Source: SIRX01 sp965213905 (GTDB lineage Bacteria; Actinomycetota; Rubrobacteria; Rubrobacterales; Rubrobacteraceae). From it: a stretch of DNA of 64,000 bases. The stretch is from NCBI GenBank assembly GCA_965213905.1, contig OZ243922.1:1054001-1118000 (forward strand), given 5' to 3'. Positions 8,652 through 16,353 of this stretch are shown here, piece by piece (positions within the stretch are counted from its first letter, which is position 1; each line of letters opens with the position of its first letter). Both the position numbers and the translations under genes were made by a program. The notes under the pieces are model-generated. The model was not told where the DNA came from, made no database searches, and saw only the letters and a list, made by a program, of their open reading frames with translations.

Positions 8652-9053
8652 CTAGAATGCCACCACGCCCGCTTCCGCGACCTCCTGATCCTGGTCCACG
8701 GTACCGCCGCTCACACCTACAGCCCCGATCACCTCGCCGTCGCGCGTGAGTGGGATGCCCCCGGCAAAGATAACCACCCGCGCGTCGTTGGTGGTGTGGA
8801 TGCCGAAAAGCGGCTGGCCGGGTTGCGACACCTCCCCCAGATCTTGTGTTGGCATATCGAAGGAAGCCGCTGTGAACGCCTTGTCTATGGCGATGTCGAT
8901 GCTGCCGAGCCAGGCGCCCCCCATCCGCACGAACGATTTGAGGTTTCTCCCGGCATCCACCACCGCCACGTTCATCGGTTGGCCGATCTCCCGCGCCCTC
9001 TCCTGCGCGGCGGAGATGACCCGCTGCGCCTCTTTCAAAGATATGGTGTCCAC
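8652..9053 (-). CDS. GlcG/HbpS family heme-binding-type protein
   Basis: 133 residues of the GlcG/HbpS fold. It carries LKEAQRVISAAQERAREIG, MNVAVVDAGRNLKSFVRMGGAW and the Gly-rich IGAVGVSGGTVDQDQEVAEAG, all typical of the family. Relatives bind heme or are encoded beside glycolate or diol metabolism genes. The GTG at 9053 is chosen because AAAGGAG precedes it. The longer open frame upstream is operator DNA, not coding. It heads a probable three-gene operon with the VOC and cupin genes, 69 bases downstream of operator copy B. Confidence 0.85.
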   Translation of the reverse strand: MDTISLKEAQRVISAAQERAREIGQPMNVAVVDAGRNLKSFVRMGGAWLGSIDIAIDKAFTAASFDMPTQDLGEVSQPGQPLFGIHTTNDARVVIFAGGIPLTRDGEVIGAVGVSGGTVDQDQEVAEAGVVAF

Positions 9054-9121
9054 GTTGTTCTCCTTTCGTAGGTTCCTGCGATTTCTATGCACAAGGCTAT
9101 TGGAACCAGTGGTCTCTGCCA

Positions 9122-9137
9122 TTCGTAGGACTACGCA
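9122..9137. promoter_or_regulatory. Palindromic operator-like site, copy B
   Basis: TTCGTAGGACTACGCA matches copies A and C, including the following GATTTGC. It sits 69 bases upstream of the GlcG-like operon. Confidence 0.6.
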
Positions 9138-9217
9138 GATTTGCAAGGTGGAGGCTCATCGGGACACTAAGTAAGATTGCTCAGGCCCGCACCCATGGCT
9201 CGTTCGCCTGGAGTGTC

Positions 9218-10433
9218 TTAGCCTGTAGCAAGGTTGAAACGCTCGTTGTAGGAGGCAAAGTGGGCCCGCACTTCCTCCTCGTTCAGGCCAAATTCTTCCG
9301 CGGAGTAACGGTGTGGGCCGTGCTTGCCCCGGGGGTTGTTCTCGACGTACCGTTTCAGATTTTCCTGGTAAGTGCTGGTTAGCTCCAGTCCATAGTGGTT
9401 GTAGATACGCTCCACTACACCCTGCGGGTTGGCGACAAGATCGTCGTACCGGATATCTAGGACCGCTCCGGGGTGTGCGTCGCGTGCGCTGAGGTTACGC
9501 CGGGCCTCCTCTGTCAGGTGGTGCAGGTGGGCCGCGGTGTTACGCCCGGTGTCGAGGGTGTCTGTGGAGTGCCCCTGGGTGGTGCGCATGAGGCTTAGGT
9601 AGCTGGCGAACATCGTTGCGGGATCCCGGTGCGTTTGGACGAGCCGCGCCTCGGGCACAGCTTGTAACAGCGCCGGGAGCGCGCCGGTGTGCTCGGGCGA
9701 CTTGAGAACCAGGCGGCGCCCCGGATGCGCGGCCTGTAATACTTGAAGCCACGCCCGGTACTCCCGATATTTCCGCTCGTGGTCTTGAGTTAGGTACCAA
9801 TCGAGGTATCCATAAACGGGCGCCGCTTGCCAGAAATACCACGCTTCAAAGGTCGCCCCAAGCATGTACAGGTCCTCGTCGGGTGTGTCGGCCGCCACAA
9901 AGTGTTTTTGGTCGAATCCGGGTACCAATAGCTTATGCGACTTGATCTTACGTTGGGTCTTCTCAAACCGGTTGTCTCGCCGTCCAGGTAAAGGCAAGGG
10001 AGAGGTCGCCTCCCAGTATCCGAGTGCGTGGTGCGCCGGGTCTTCTGCCAGCAGGCGGTGTAAGAAGGTAGTCCCCGAACGCGGCAAGCCCAAGACGATG
10101 AGGGGCGGGATCAGGGGTTGCGTAAAGACTTCCGGGGCGCGTTTCTGCCTCGGTCAATAGCAGACGGTTGACGAGGCTGTCAACGACGATCTCTTGAAGA
10201 CTCAATCGGCCGATGGGGTGCAAGCCGGCGTCCTCCTCTAGCGAAGAGAGCAAAGTTCGCAGTCCTTCGAGAAAGTCCAGATCCCCGAAGTCGGTGAAGC
10301 CCGTTCGCCGGGTCGCGATCCCGAGTAGCGGATCTACTTCCAGTTTCACCCGCACGAGTCTAAGGCCATCCAGAGTTCTCCCGACAGCTTTTATTAGACG
10401 AAAAGACAACGCAGGTCGTGTGGTGTGTACCAC
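9218..10433 (-). pseudogene. Sulfotransferase split by a single-base frameshift
   Basis: Two overlapping frames together make one normal sulfotransferase of ~400 residues. The N-terminal part starts at GTG 10433 with AGGAGG seven bases upstream. It encodes GFTDFGDLDFLEGLRTLLSS and LSLQEIVVDSLVNRLLLTEA. The C-terminal part (frame ending at 9218) continues with PEVFTQPLIPPLIV, then the PAPS loop LGLPRSGTTFLHRLL and the 3'-phosphate region LVQTHRDPATMFASYLS. The break is near 10135 in a CGCGCCCC run, where adding or removing one base restores the frame. It could be a pseudogene or a sequencing error. Operator copy C lies upstream. Confidence 0.75.
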
Positions 10434-10618
10434 CTCTAAACCTCCTGGTGATACGGAGTTCGGAGGTGTATGCCAAAGATCCTGCTAAATACCCCGCCTC
10501 CGGCTCTTCCCGCGACTCTCTTCAAGATCAATCGTCCTGACTGTAGTTGTAGTTCCAACGCACCTCTTCCTTTCGTGAGCTTTATGCACGAAGCTAGCGG
10601 GGTTGATGACGGCTGCCA

Positions 10619-10634
10619 TCCGTAAAATTACGCA
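10619..10634. promoter_or_regulatory. Palindromic operator-like site, copy C
   Basis: TCCGTAAAATTACGCA, with the same flanking bases as copies A and B, lies 186 bases upstream of the frameshifted sulfotransferase gene. Confidence 0.6.
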
Positions 10635-10702
10635 GATTTGCGAGTCGGAGACTTGCCTGGTGCGATAAATAAAATCATTCAAGTCCTCTCGGTCCGTCTA
10701 CT

Positions 10703-11344
10703 GTGGTTTGGGTGCTCGTTCGCAGCGGCAGCTTTCGGAAGATAGACTCTGCCGGAAAATTCGCTACGGAAGCCGGCATACAAGGCGCCACCGACCACGG
10801 CATCTCCGAGGCCATCTACCTGACGGACCCGGACGGCAACGGCGTCGAGCTGTACGCTGATCGGCCACGGGACGTGTGGCCGGACCTTTCAAGGCCTATG
10901 GCCGTTATCAAACCGCTGGATCTGGGCAACCTGGCGGCGGTCGCTGGGCACGAAGACGTGAGACCCGAGATAGACCCGAAGCTCGTGGTGGGTCATTTGC
11001 ACCTGCACGTCGGAGACCTCGAAAGCGGAATCGCCTTCTACCGAGACACGCTCGGCTTCGACCTCGTAACATTCATCCCCGGCGCCGCGGCGTTTGTCTC
11101 CGCCGGTGGTTATCACCACCATCTCGCCTTCAACCTCTGGCGTGGCGGGGGCGTCAAACCCGCTCCGACTGACGCGGTCGGCCTGCGTCATTGGACCATC
11201 GTCCTCGAAAAACCCGCGGAAGTTGATGCAGTGCGTGCCCGGGTCCGCGCGGCCGGCAGGTATATAGAGAAGCGCGAAGAAGGCGGCTTCCTCGTGCGTG
11301 ACCCCTGGAACATAGCCACGGTGTTCACTTACGACCGAGAATAA
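10703..11344 (+). CDS. VOC-family (CatE-like) ring-cleavage dioxygenase/glyoxalase, N-terminally truncated
   Basis: From about residue 22 the protein matches two-module CatE-like VOC proteins: DHGISEAIYLTDPDGNGVELY ends module one. KLVVGHLHLHVGDLESGIAFY opens module two, with GGYHHHLAFNLW carrying the second His. The usual ~95 N-terminal residues, which would supply the start of module one, are missing. They are replaced by about 20 unrelated residues (MVWVLVRSGSFRKIDS). No good ribosome-binding site precedes the GTG. It is probably a decayed gene, although the open frame is intact. Confidence 0.6.
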   Translation: MVWVLVRSGSFRKIDSAGKFATEAGIQGATDHGISEAIYLTDPDGNGVELYADRPRDVWPDLSRPMAVIKPLDLGNLAAVAGHEDVRPEIDPKLVVGHLHLHVGDLESGIAFYRDTLGFDLVTFIPGAAAFVSAGGYHHHLAFNLWRGGGVKPAPTDAVGLRHWTIVLEKPAEVDAVRARVRAAGRYIEKREEGGFLVRDPWNIATVFTYDRE

Positions 11345-11539
11345 AACCGATGAGTCGGCGGGCGTCGCCCTAAGCCCGAAGACAACAGACAAAGAAACAC
11401 GAGAAAGTCTGATCAAAAGGAGGAGACATGCGTGTCGGAACAGAAGGAGACGCTACTCCCGATATTCCGGCGTTGCAGATATCCTGGTAGGTAGGGTGTA
11501 CCTGCATGTCCACCCCACTACCTCACCGTTCACGCTTTT
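11345..11539 (+). other. Decayed intergenic DNA with an orphan translation start
   Basis: AAAGGAGGAGAC at 11416-11427 is an excellent Shine-Dalgarno sequence before ATG 11428 and GTG 11432. Both frames end within 21 codons; the GTG frame begins SEQKETLLPIF, like the start of a normal protein. This looks like the 5' stub of a lost gene. Confidence 0.4.
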
Positions 11540-11633
11540 ATTTGGGATGAGATCGAAGGCACCTACCGCCGCGGCGCTTTCCACAACGGTGGGTCCGTGG
11601 ATACTCATTCGACGGCCCGCATCCGGGCCTGAC
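11540..11633 (+). pseudogene. Duplicate fragment of the 4.2-kb GNAT gene (3' end only)
   Basis: Bases from about 11548 to 11633 are nearly identical to the last ~90 bases of the GNAT gene ending at 4694. The frame reads EIEGTYRRGAFHNGG then VDTHSTARIRA and a stop, versus EIEGTHRRGAFRNGE and VDTHSMARLRS in the original. Only the C-terminal ~28 codons remain, with a small indel just upstream. Confidence 0.7.
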
Positions 11634-11636
11634 CCG

Positions 11637-12284
11637 CTATCTTTCTCTGGCTACCTCCTCGATCTTGCTCCGGTAGACCTCGGACTTTTTAGTCTTTAAA
11701 TCTTCTGTCGTGGTGATAGCGCCGTTGAACAGAAACGCCGTCTGCCGCAAGGAGGACTCCAGGTCGAAAGGGTCCAGCGCAGAGGTCGCGTCTTTGGGAA
11801 TCACCACATCGTACCAACGCAAGGCGGCGCTCGCGGCCGTGTAGTGGACGCAGATGTTGGCGACCGTGCCACAGATGAGCAGGGTGTCCACGTTCCACAG
11901 CCGTAGGAAGTGGTCCAGGTGAGTGCCGTAGAAGGCGTCGTAGCGGACTTTGCGGATTACTAGCTCGTCTTCGCGGGGCTGAAGCTCGTCTACTATCTGC
12001 CAGCCCCAGCTTCCTTCCCGGACGTGTTCCGGCCAGATCCTCCACTCCGGGTCGCCGTCGGTGTGGGTGTCCTGGGTAAATACGACTTTTATGCCGGCCT
12101 CCCGGGCCATGTTCAGCAAACTCTGGATGGCGGGGATCGTGGCTTCCGCGTCCGGGACGAGCAGCGAACCGCCCTCTTTTACGAAGTCGTTTTGCATGTC
12201 CACCACCACGAGGACCGTCTTTGCCGGGTCTAGCCGGATTTCTTTTTGGATCTCGTATTCGGGGACTTCTACCGAACGTGTCAA
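11637..12284 (-). CDS. Isochorismatase-like cysteine hydrolase
   Basis: 215 residues with the complete catalytic triad of the cysteine hydrolase superfamily: Asp29 in VVVDMQNDF, Lys112 in IRKVRYDAF and Cys145 in CGTVANICVHYTA, with the expected cis-peptide region before it. Members hydrolyse amides such as nicotinamide, N-carbamoyl compounds or peroxyureidoacrylate; the substrate is not evident. TTG start with GGAGA upstream. It is divergent from the ion-channel gene. Confidence 0.9.
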   Translation of the reverse strand: MTRSVEVPEYEIQKEIRLDPAKTVLVVVDMQNDFVKEGGSLLVPDAEATIPAIQSLLNMAREAGIKVVFTQDTHTDGDPEWRIWPEHVREGSWGWQIVDELQPREDELVIRKVRYDAFYGTHLDHFLRLWNVDTLLICGTVANICVHYTAASAALRWYDVVIPKDATSALDPFDLESSLRQTAFLFNGAITTTEDLKTKKSEVYRSKIEEVARER

Positions 12285-12340
12285 AGTGCTTCTCCTATCC
12301 TTTGCTTACCCGACTCTAGTTTACCGCCTCGCGGAGCCGG

Positions 12341-12346
12341 TAGAAT
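12341..12346 (+). promoter_or_regulatory. -10 element of an apparently leaderless transcript (ion channel gene)
   Basis: TAGAAT lies seven bases before the ATG at 12354, with no Shine-Dalgarno sequence between. Confidence 0.45.
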
Positions 12347-12353
12347 TGCCCTC

Positions 12354-13139
12354 ATGAACGGCGAGAAGAAGTTACGCGACGACCCGACCCGGCGCGAGGA
12401 ACTGCGTGCCAAGCTGGACCGTTACCTGGATCTGCCACTCGCTCTGGCCTCTGTGGTCGTGGTGCTGTTGGTCATCATCCAGCTTACGGGGGAGGTAAAC
12501 GAGCCTTGGCGGGGCCGGATGGAAGTCCTGAGCTGGGCGCTCTGGTCGCTGTTCTTTCTGGAGTTTGCGGCCAAGTTCGCCCTGGCCCCGGCGAAGCGCC
12601 GCTACCTGCAGAAGCATTGGCTGGACGTTTTGATAGTGCTATTGCCTTTCCTGAAGTTCCTGCGGCTGGCGCGGGTTCTGCGGGCGACGCGGGCGTTGCC
12701 GATCTTCCGGCTGCTGGTTTTTGGCGGGCGCGGTTCGGAGTCTACCCTGGAGCTACTCCGGCGGCGGCGGTTCGGGCAACTCGGGATCATCTCGGCGATG
12801 GTCGTCCTGATCGGGGCCTCCGTAGGGTATCTGCTAGAGGTAGATGCTTCGGGCGCCCAAATAGAGAATTTCGGAGACGCCCTGTGGTGGTCGGCCACCA
12901 CGATAACCACGGTCGGCAGCGAACTGTATCCGGTAACGGTCGGCGGCCGCGTTCTGGCGTTCTTGCTCATGATCTACGCCATCGGCGTCTTCTCGTATTT
13001 TATCGGGGCCATCGCCTCGGTCCTGGTAGACTTCGACGCCCGCAAAGCGCCGCAGAAGAAAGAAGAGGACGGTGTTCAGCTTACCGAACGGGAGCTGGCG
13101 GCGCTCCGCTCGATCCTCGAAAAAGTCGAGAAACGTTAG
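12354..13139 (+). CDS. Voltage-gated-type ion channel with atypical selectivity filter
   Basis: 261 residues in the 6-TM cation channel layout. An Arg-rich S4-like segment (KFLRLARVLRATRALPIFR, residues 101-119) is followed by S5, a pore helix DALWWSATTITTVG and S6. A C-terminal helix (VQLTERELAALRSILEKVEK) probably tetramerises the protein. The pore reads TTVGSEL (residues 185-191), where K+ channels have TVGYGD, so Tyr, Gly and Asp of the filter are replaced. Ion selectivity is therefore uncertain. ATG 12354 is chosen over an upstream in-frame ATG because only from there does it resemble channels and a -10 element lies just before. Confidence 0.8.
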   Translation: MNGEKKLRDDPTRREELRAKLDRYLDLPLALASVVVVLLVIIQLTGEVNEPWRGRMEVLSWALWSLFFLEFAAKFALAPAKRRYLQKHWLDVLIVLLPFLKFLRLARVLRATRALPIFRLLVFGGRGSESTLELLRRRRFGQLGIISAMVVLIGASVGYLLEVDASGAQIENFGDALWWSATTITTVGSELYPVTVGGRVLAFLLMIYAIGVFSYFIGAIASVLVDFDARKAPQKKEEDGVQLTERELAALRSILEKVEKR

Positions 13140-13159
13140 TGAAACCGGGCCCCGGCGGT

Positions 13160-13165
13160 TATACT
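13160..13165 (+). promoter_or_regulatory. -10 element upstream of the first VTT-domain gene
   Basis: TATACT followed by CTGCCGGG, 46 bases before the start codon. A similar -10 plus TGCCGG arrangement occurs near 31.9 and 32.6 kb. Confidence 0.4.
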
Positions 13166-13211
13166 CTGCCGGGTCGAAAAGAGTGCGGCAGGCGAAGGGT
13201 TTATCTCTGAC

Positions 13212-13838
13212 TTGGATCTAATACACGGCATTGTAGATTGGATGATAGCCTGGGCGTCCACACCCTACGCGCCACTGGTGCTGTTCATCTTGACTTTTTG
13301 GGAGTCGAGTTTCTTCCCGCTGCCGCCAGACCCGCTCCTGATCGCCATGGCCGTCGCCGAACCGGCAAACGCCCCGCTCTTTGCCCTGATCGCCACCGCC
13401 GCCTCCGTGCTCGGCGCCGTCCTGGGCTACTTTATAGGCAAAAAGGGCGGACGCCCCATCGTCTACAAGCTCTTTAAGGAGAAGAAAGTGCGGGCCGCCG
13501 AAGGCCTCTATAAACGCTACGACGTGTGGGCCGTCGGGGCGGCGGCTTTTACGCCCATACCGTACAAAGTCTTTACCATAACCGCCGGTATCGCGGAGCT
13601 GCGCTTCTGGCCTTTTATACTGGTCTCTATAGTCGGGCGTGGGGCCCGGTTTTTCTTACTCGGGATGCTGGTCTACTTCTTCGGACCCCAGATCCAGAAC
13701 ATAATAGACCAGTACTTCGAGCTCCTGACTATATCCTTCCTCGTACTCGTAGTGCTCGGGTTCGTGGCGGTAAAGTATGGCGGTGATTATTTGAGCCGCA
13801 AGAAAGGCACCCCGGAGGAGCGCGAAATAGTCGAGTAA
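13212..13838 (+). CDS. VTT-domain membrane protein (YqaA/DedA-like), copy 1
   Basis: 208 residues with about five hydrophobic segments. Family features are the re-entrant region ESSFFPLPPDPLLIAMAVAEP near residues 30-50, and GAAAFTPIPYKVFTITAGIA followed by GRGARFF in the second half. VTT proteins are implicated in lipid scrambling or membrane homeostasis. The TTG start is supported by alignment with the neighbouring paralogue rather than by a strong ribosome-binding site. The second copy begins about 45 bases downstream. Confidence 0.85.
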   Translation: MDLIHGIVDWMIAWASTPYAPLVLFILTFWESSFFPLPPDPLLIAMAVAEPANAPLFALIATAASVLGAVLGYFIGKKGGRPIVYKLFKEKKVRAAEGLYKRYDVWAVGAAAFTPIPYKVFTITAGIAELRFWPFILVSIVGRGARFFLLGMLVYFFGPQIQNIIDQYFELLTISFLVLVVLGFVAVKYGGDYLSRKKGTPEEREIVE

Positions 13839-13883
13839 CCGGAGGCTCGCACCCTGGCGGAGTCTGGTAGAGGGCGGATAGAC

Positions 13884-14498
13884 CTGGGAATTCTAAGCGA
13901 CATAGTAGATTGGTTGGCTTCCTGGGCTTCTTCGCCCTACGCGCCGTTGGTGCTCTTCGTCTCCTCGTTTATAGATTCGAGCTCGATCCCGATGCCCCCG
14001 GAGCCGCTTCTGATCGCGATGTCCGTGACGAAGCCGAACCTGGCTATCTTGTACGCCGCCATCGCCACGGCATCCTCGGTGCTCGGGGCGACGCTGGATT
14101 ACTTTATCGGGCGCATTGGGGGCCGGCCGCTGGCCGAACGCTTCGTCGCGAAACGGAGGATCGAAACGGCCGAAGACTTTTTTCAGGACCACGGAACTCT
14201 TACGACCGGGATAGCCGCTTTTACCCCGCTGCCCTATCCTATATTCGCGTTGGTAGCCGGCATCACACACCTCGGCGTCTGGCGCTTCGTGCTGGCTTCT
14301 CTCGTCGGTCGTGGGGCGCGATTTTTCGGGATGGGGCTCGCCATATTCTTTTTCGGCCCCTCCATCCGGCGGTTTCTGGAAAACTACCTGGGATGGGCCA
14401 CCCTGATCTTGGGCGTGGTGCTGGTGCTCGTCTACGTCGTTAGCCGGTATTCCAGCTCCCGCTTCGATAGAAAAGCTCGGGAGAAAGAAAAGGGCTGA
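13884..14498 (+). CDS. VTT-domain membrane protein (YqaA/DedA-like), copy 2, unusual start
   Basis: A paralogue of the preceding gene with the same landmarks: DSSSIPMPPEPLLIAMSV, GIAAFTPLPYPIFALVAGI and GRGARFFGMG. The first normal start codon in frame is TTG 13914, which would lose the residues matching the copy 1 N-terminus (DIVDW). The frame is open upstream. CTG at 13884, nine bases after AGAGGG, would give a full-length protein, so a CTG start is proposed. The pair probably arose by tandem duplication and diverged. Confidence 0.75.
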   Translation: MGILSDIVDWLASWASSPYAPLVLFVSSFIDSSSIPMPPEPLLIAMSVTKPNLAILYAAIATASSVLGATLDYFIGRIGGRPLAERFVAKRRIETAEDFFQDHGTLTTGIAAFTPLPYPIFALVAGITHLGVWRFVLASLVGRGARFFGMGLAIFFFGPSIRRFLENYLGWATLILGVVLVLVYVVSRYSSSRFDRKAREKEKG

Positions 14499-14527
14499 AG
14501 CTAGAGGAGATGCTCCAGCCCCTTTTT
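14490..14527. terminator. Bidirectional terminator between convergent genes
   Basis: GGGCTGAAGC pairs with GCTCCAGCCC (one mismatch), with CTTTTT on one side and a run of As on the other. It lies at the meeting point of the VTT gene and the surface-protein gene. Confidence 0.6.
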
Positions 14528-15400
14528 ACCCGGCCAAAGGACTTGGGTCATCCTTTTTAGAGGTTTAGAAGTTCTACGCGGCGCGGCGCGGCGCGAGCGC
14601 AGCAGGAAAAAGCCCGATACGCCGAGGCCGAGGGCTAGCAAACCCGCAGCCGGCATCAGAAACGAAGGACCACCGGTGTTGGGCATCTGCGTCGGGACGG
14701 CGGCATCGCCGGAGCTTTCGTCGGAGCCCGCGGCCGCGTCGGAGCCTGCGGCAGCGTCGGAGCCCGTACCGTCGAAGCTCTGGACCGCCACGTTGGTCGC
14801 GATGCCCTGGAAGGCCAAACTGGTGCGAACGTTGCCGCTAGCCGAGATCTCGCTGAAGGTCCAACTGTCGATTACCGCGTTGGTGTCGACCTCGAACCCG
14901 TCCCGGCCGTCGGAGTCGCTACCGTCCCCGTCGTTAATGGCGGCGACGTTAGCGATCGTTACGTTGTTCACTGCGTAGTCGGTCCAAACGCCCGGGTTTC
15001 CCGAGTTCTGGGCGACGAAATTCGAGAGGGTCAGGCCGTCGGCCGCGTTGTCGGCGTCTTCCGTGCCGATCGTGAAGGCTTGGGAGCCGCCGGTTCCGTC
15101 TACGATGGGCAACTGGTCGCCGACGCCGGTGACCGTGAGGTTCGGCGTAATCATCTCGACGTCTTCGTTGTAGGTCCCGGAACAGACGTTGATGGTGGCA
15201 CCGCTTGCGGAGGCGTCCACCGCACCCTGGATGGTATCGTAACCAGCGTCAGTCCCGCAGCCCGGGATTCCTCCTGCATCGCCGTCGTTGCCGACGTACA
15301 GTACGTTCTGCGCCTGCGCCGGGCTCGCCAGCACCACGGCCAGCAAGACCAACCCGAAGAGCGCCGTCAGGAAGGCGGAACGTAAAACCGAACCGCCCAC
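14501..15400 (-). CDS. Sortase-anchored-type surface protein with right-handed beta-helix repeats
   Basis: 299 residues: signal peptide (LVLLAVVLASPAQAQ), then a repetitive region like parallel beta-helix/DUF1565 proteins (GYDTIQGAVDASASGATINV). A low-complexity linker with GSDAAA repeats follows, and then a cell-wall sorting signal: MPNTGG, a hydrophobic helix and an RSRRAAPRR tail. Thr-Gly in this position marks sortase substrates. The tail after the basic stop-transfer is longer than usual (~20 residues). A class-E-like sortase is encoded at 47.2 kb. The GTG start lacks a clear ribosome-binding site. Confidence 0.75.
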   Translation of the reverse strand: MGGSVLRSAFLTALFGLVLLAVVLASPAQAQNVLYVGNDGDAGGIPGCGTDAGYDTIQGAVDASASGATINVCSGTYNEDVEMITPNLTVTGVGDQLPIVDGTGGSQAFTIGTEDADNAADGLTLSNFVAQNSGNPGVWTDYAVNNVTIANVAAINDGDGSDSDGRDGFEVDTNAVIDSWTFSEISASGNVRTSLAFQGIATNVAVQSFDGTGSDAAAGSDAAAGSDESSGDAAVPTQMPNTGGPSFLMPAAGLLALGLGVSGFFLLRSRRAAPRRTSKPLKRMTQVLWPGKKGLEHLL

Positions 15401-15648
15401 CGCTACATTCTTTGTTTACACTATATTTCCTTTTCCTTTGTCTGGAGGGCCGATGCTCGCGCCCCCGCTACTTATCCGTTGTCTTATTCTCTACAAAAAG
15501 CCTCCGCCTCTTTACCCTCCCTTCCGCAATCCTCTCGGTTTCTTGCTCCTACGCCCTCGTTGTACGGATGGCGGGGCGACAGCGCTCACCGGGGGCGATG
15601 ATTTTGGAACTTCTTCTGTTTGCCGTCGCGTTTCTCGCGGGACGTTGG

Positions 15649-16353
15649 TCAGGAGGTCGCGGGTTCTTCGGGGAGGACCGCCTCGAATATTAGCTCGCCC
15701 TCCATCGTGCGAACTTCGAGTTGGGTGGCGTTTTCGCGTAAGACGGCCGCGTTCAGGTTGCAGTCCACGGGTTGGGCCTCGGTCCCGATAAAGGTGCCGG
15801 CCGGCACCTCGGAGCCGTCTGAGGTGGTGAAAGCGGCCCGGTAGTTTCGGCCCTTGTCCAGTCCCTCGATGAGCAGATTTGCCTCGGTGCCCCAGGTGTG
15901 GGGGATCAGACTGCCCTCGGCCTCCACCCCGCCGGCCACCTCCGAGAAAGCCAGCGGCTCTTGCGGCGGGGCGCTGAACTGCGGCCACACCACGAGAAGC
16001 CCCACCGCGACGAGCAAGACGGCGGCGACGGCGGCCAGCGCCGACCTTTGACGCCGCTGCCGACGGCGCGCGAGCTCCGAGTTGCGGGCGTGGCCGATCA
16101 GGGACAAGGTCCGCTCCTGAAGGTCCGCCGGGGGCCGAGGCTCGTCGGTTTCGAAGAGTTCGGGGTCGGTGTCTGCGAGGGCCGCGGCCACGGGGCGAAG
16201 CTCGGCCAACTCCGCCCGGCACTCCGCGCACCCGTCGAGGTGCGCCTCCAGCGCCGTCCGTTCGTCTTCGTCGAGCCCCCCCAACAAGTAGGCGCCGAGC
16301 ATCTCCCGCCAGTAGCGGTGGCCGTTCTGGTCCCGGGAATTCACTCGTCCCAC
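15649..16353 (-). CDS. Anti-sigma factor with zinc-finger-type N-terminus
   Basis: 234 residues. A cytoplasmic anti-sigma domain (LGGLDEDERTALEAHLDGCAECRAELAEL) contains the His-x3-Cys-x2-Cys of ZAS-type anti-sigma factors. One membrane helix follows (ALAAVAAVLLVAVGLLVVW, about residues 105-123). The extracytoplasmic domain resembles RskA/anti-sigma-K C-termini (VAGGVEAEGSLIPHTWGTEA...YRAAFTTSDGSEVPAGTFIG). It should hold the ECF sigma encoded just upstream, whose end its start overlaps by 13 bases. GTG start. Confidence 0.88.
   Translation of the reverse strand: MGRVNSRDQNGHRYWREMLGAYLLGGLDEDERTALEAHLDGCAECRAELAELRPVAAALADTDPELFETDEPRPPADLQERTLSLIGHARNSELARRRQRRQRSALAAVAAVLLVAVGLLVVWPQFSAPPQEPLAFSEVAGGVEAEGSLIPHTWGTEANLLIEGLDKGRNYRAAFTTSDGSEVPAGTFIGTEAQPVDCNLNAAVLRENATQLEVRTMEGELIFEAVLPEEPATS

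Noticed and set aside
10485..10682. 65-codon minus-strand frame upstream of the broken sulfotransferase
   Set aside because: No ribosome-binding site or domain; it spans operator copy C, which is better explained as regulatory DNA.
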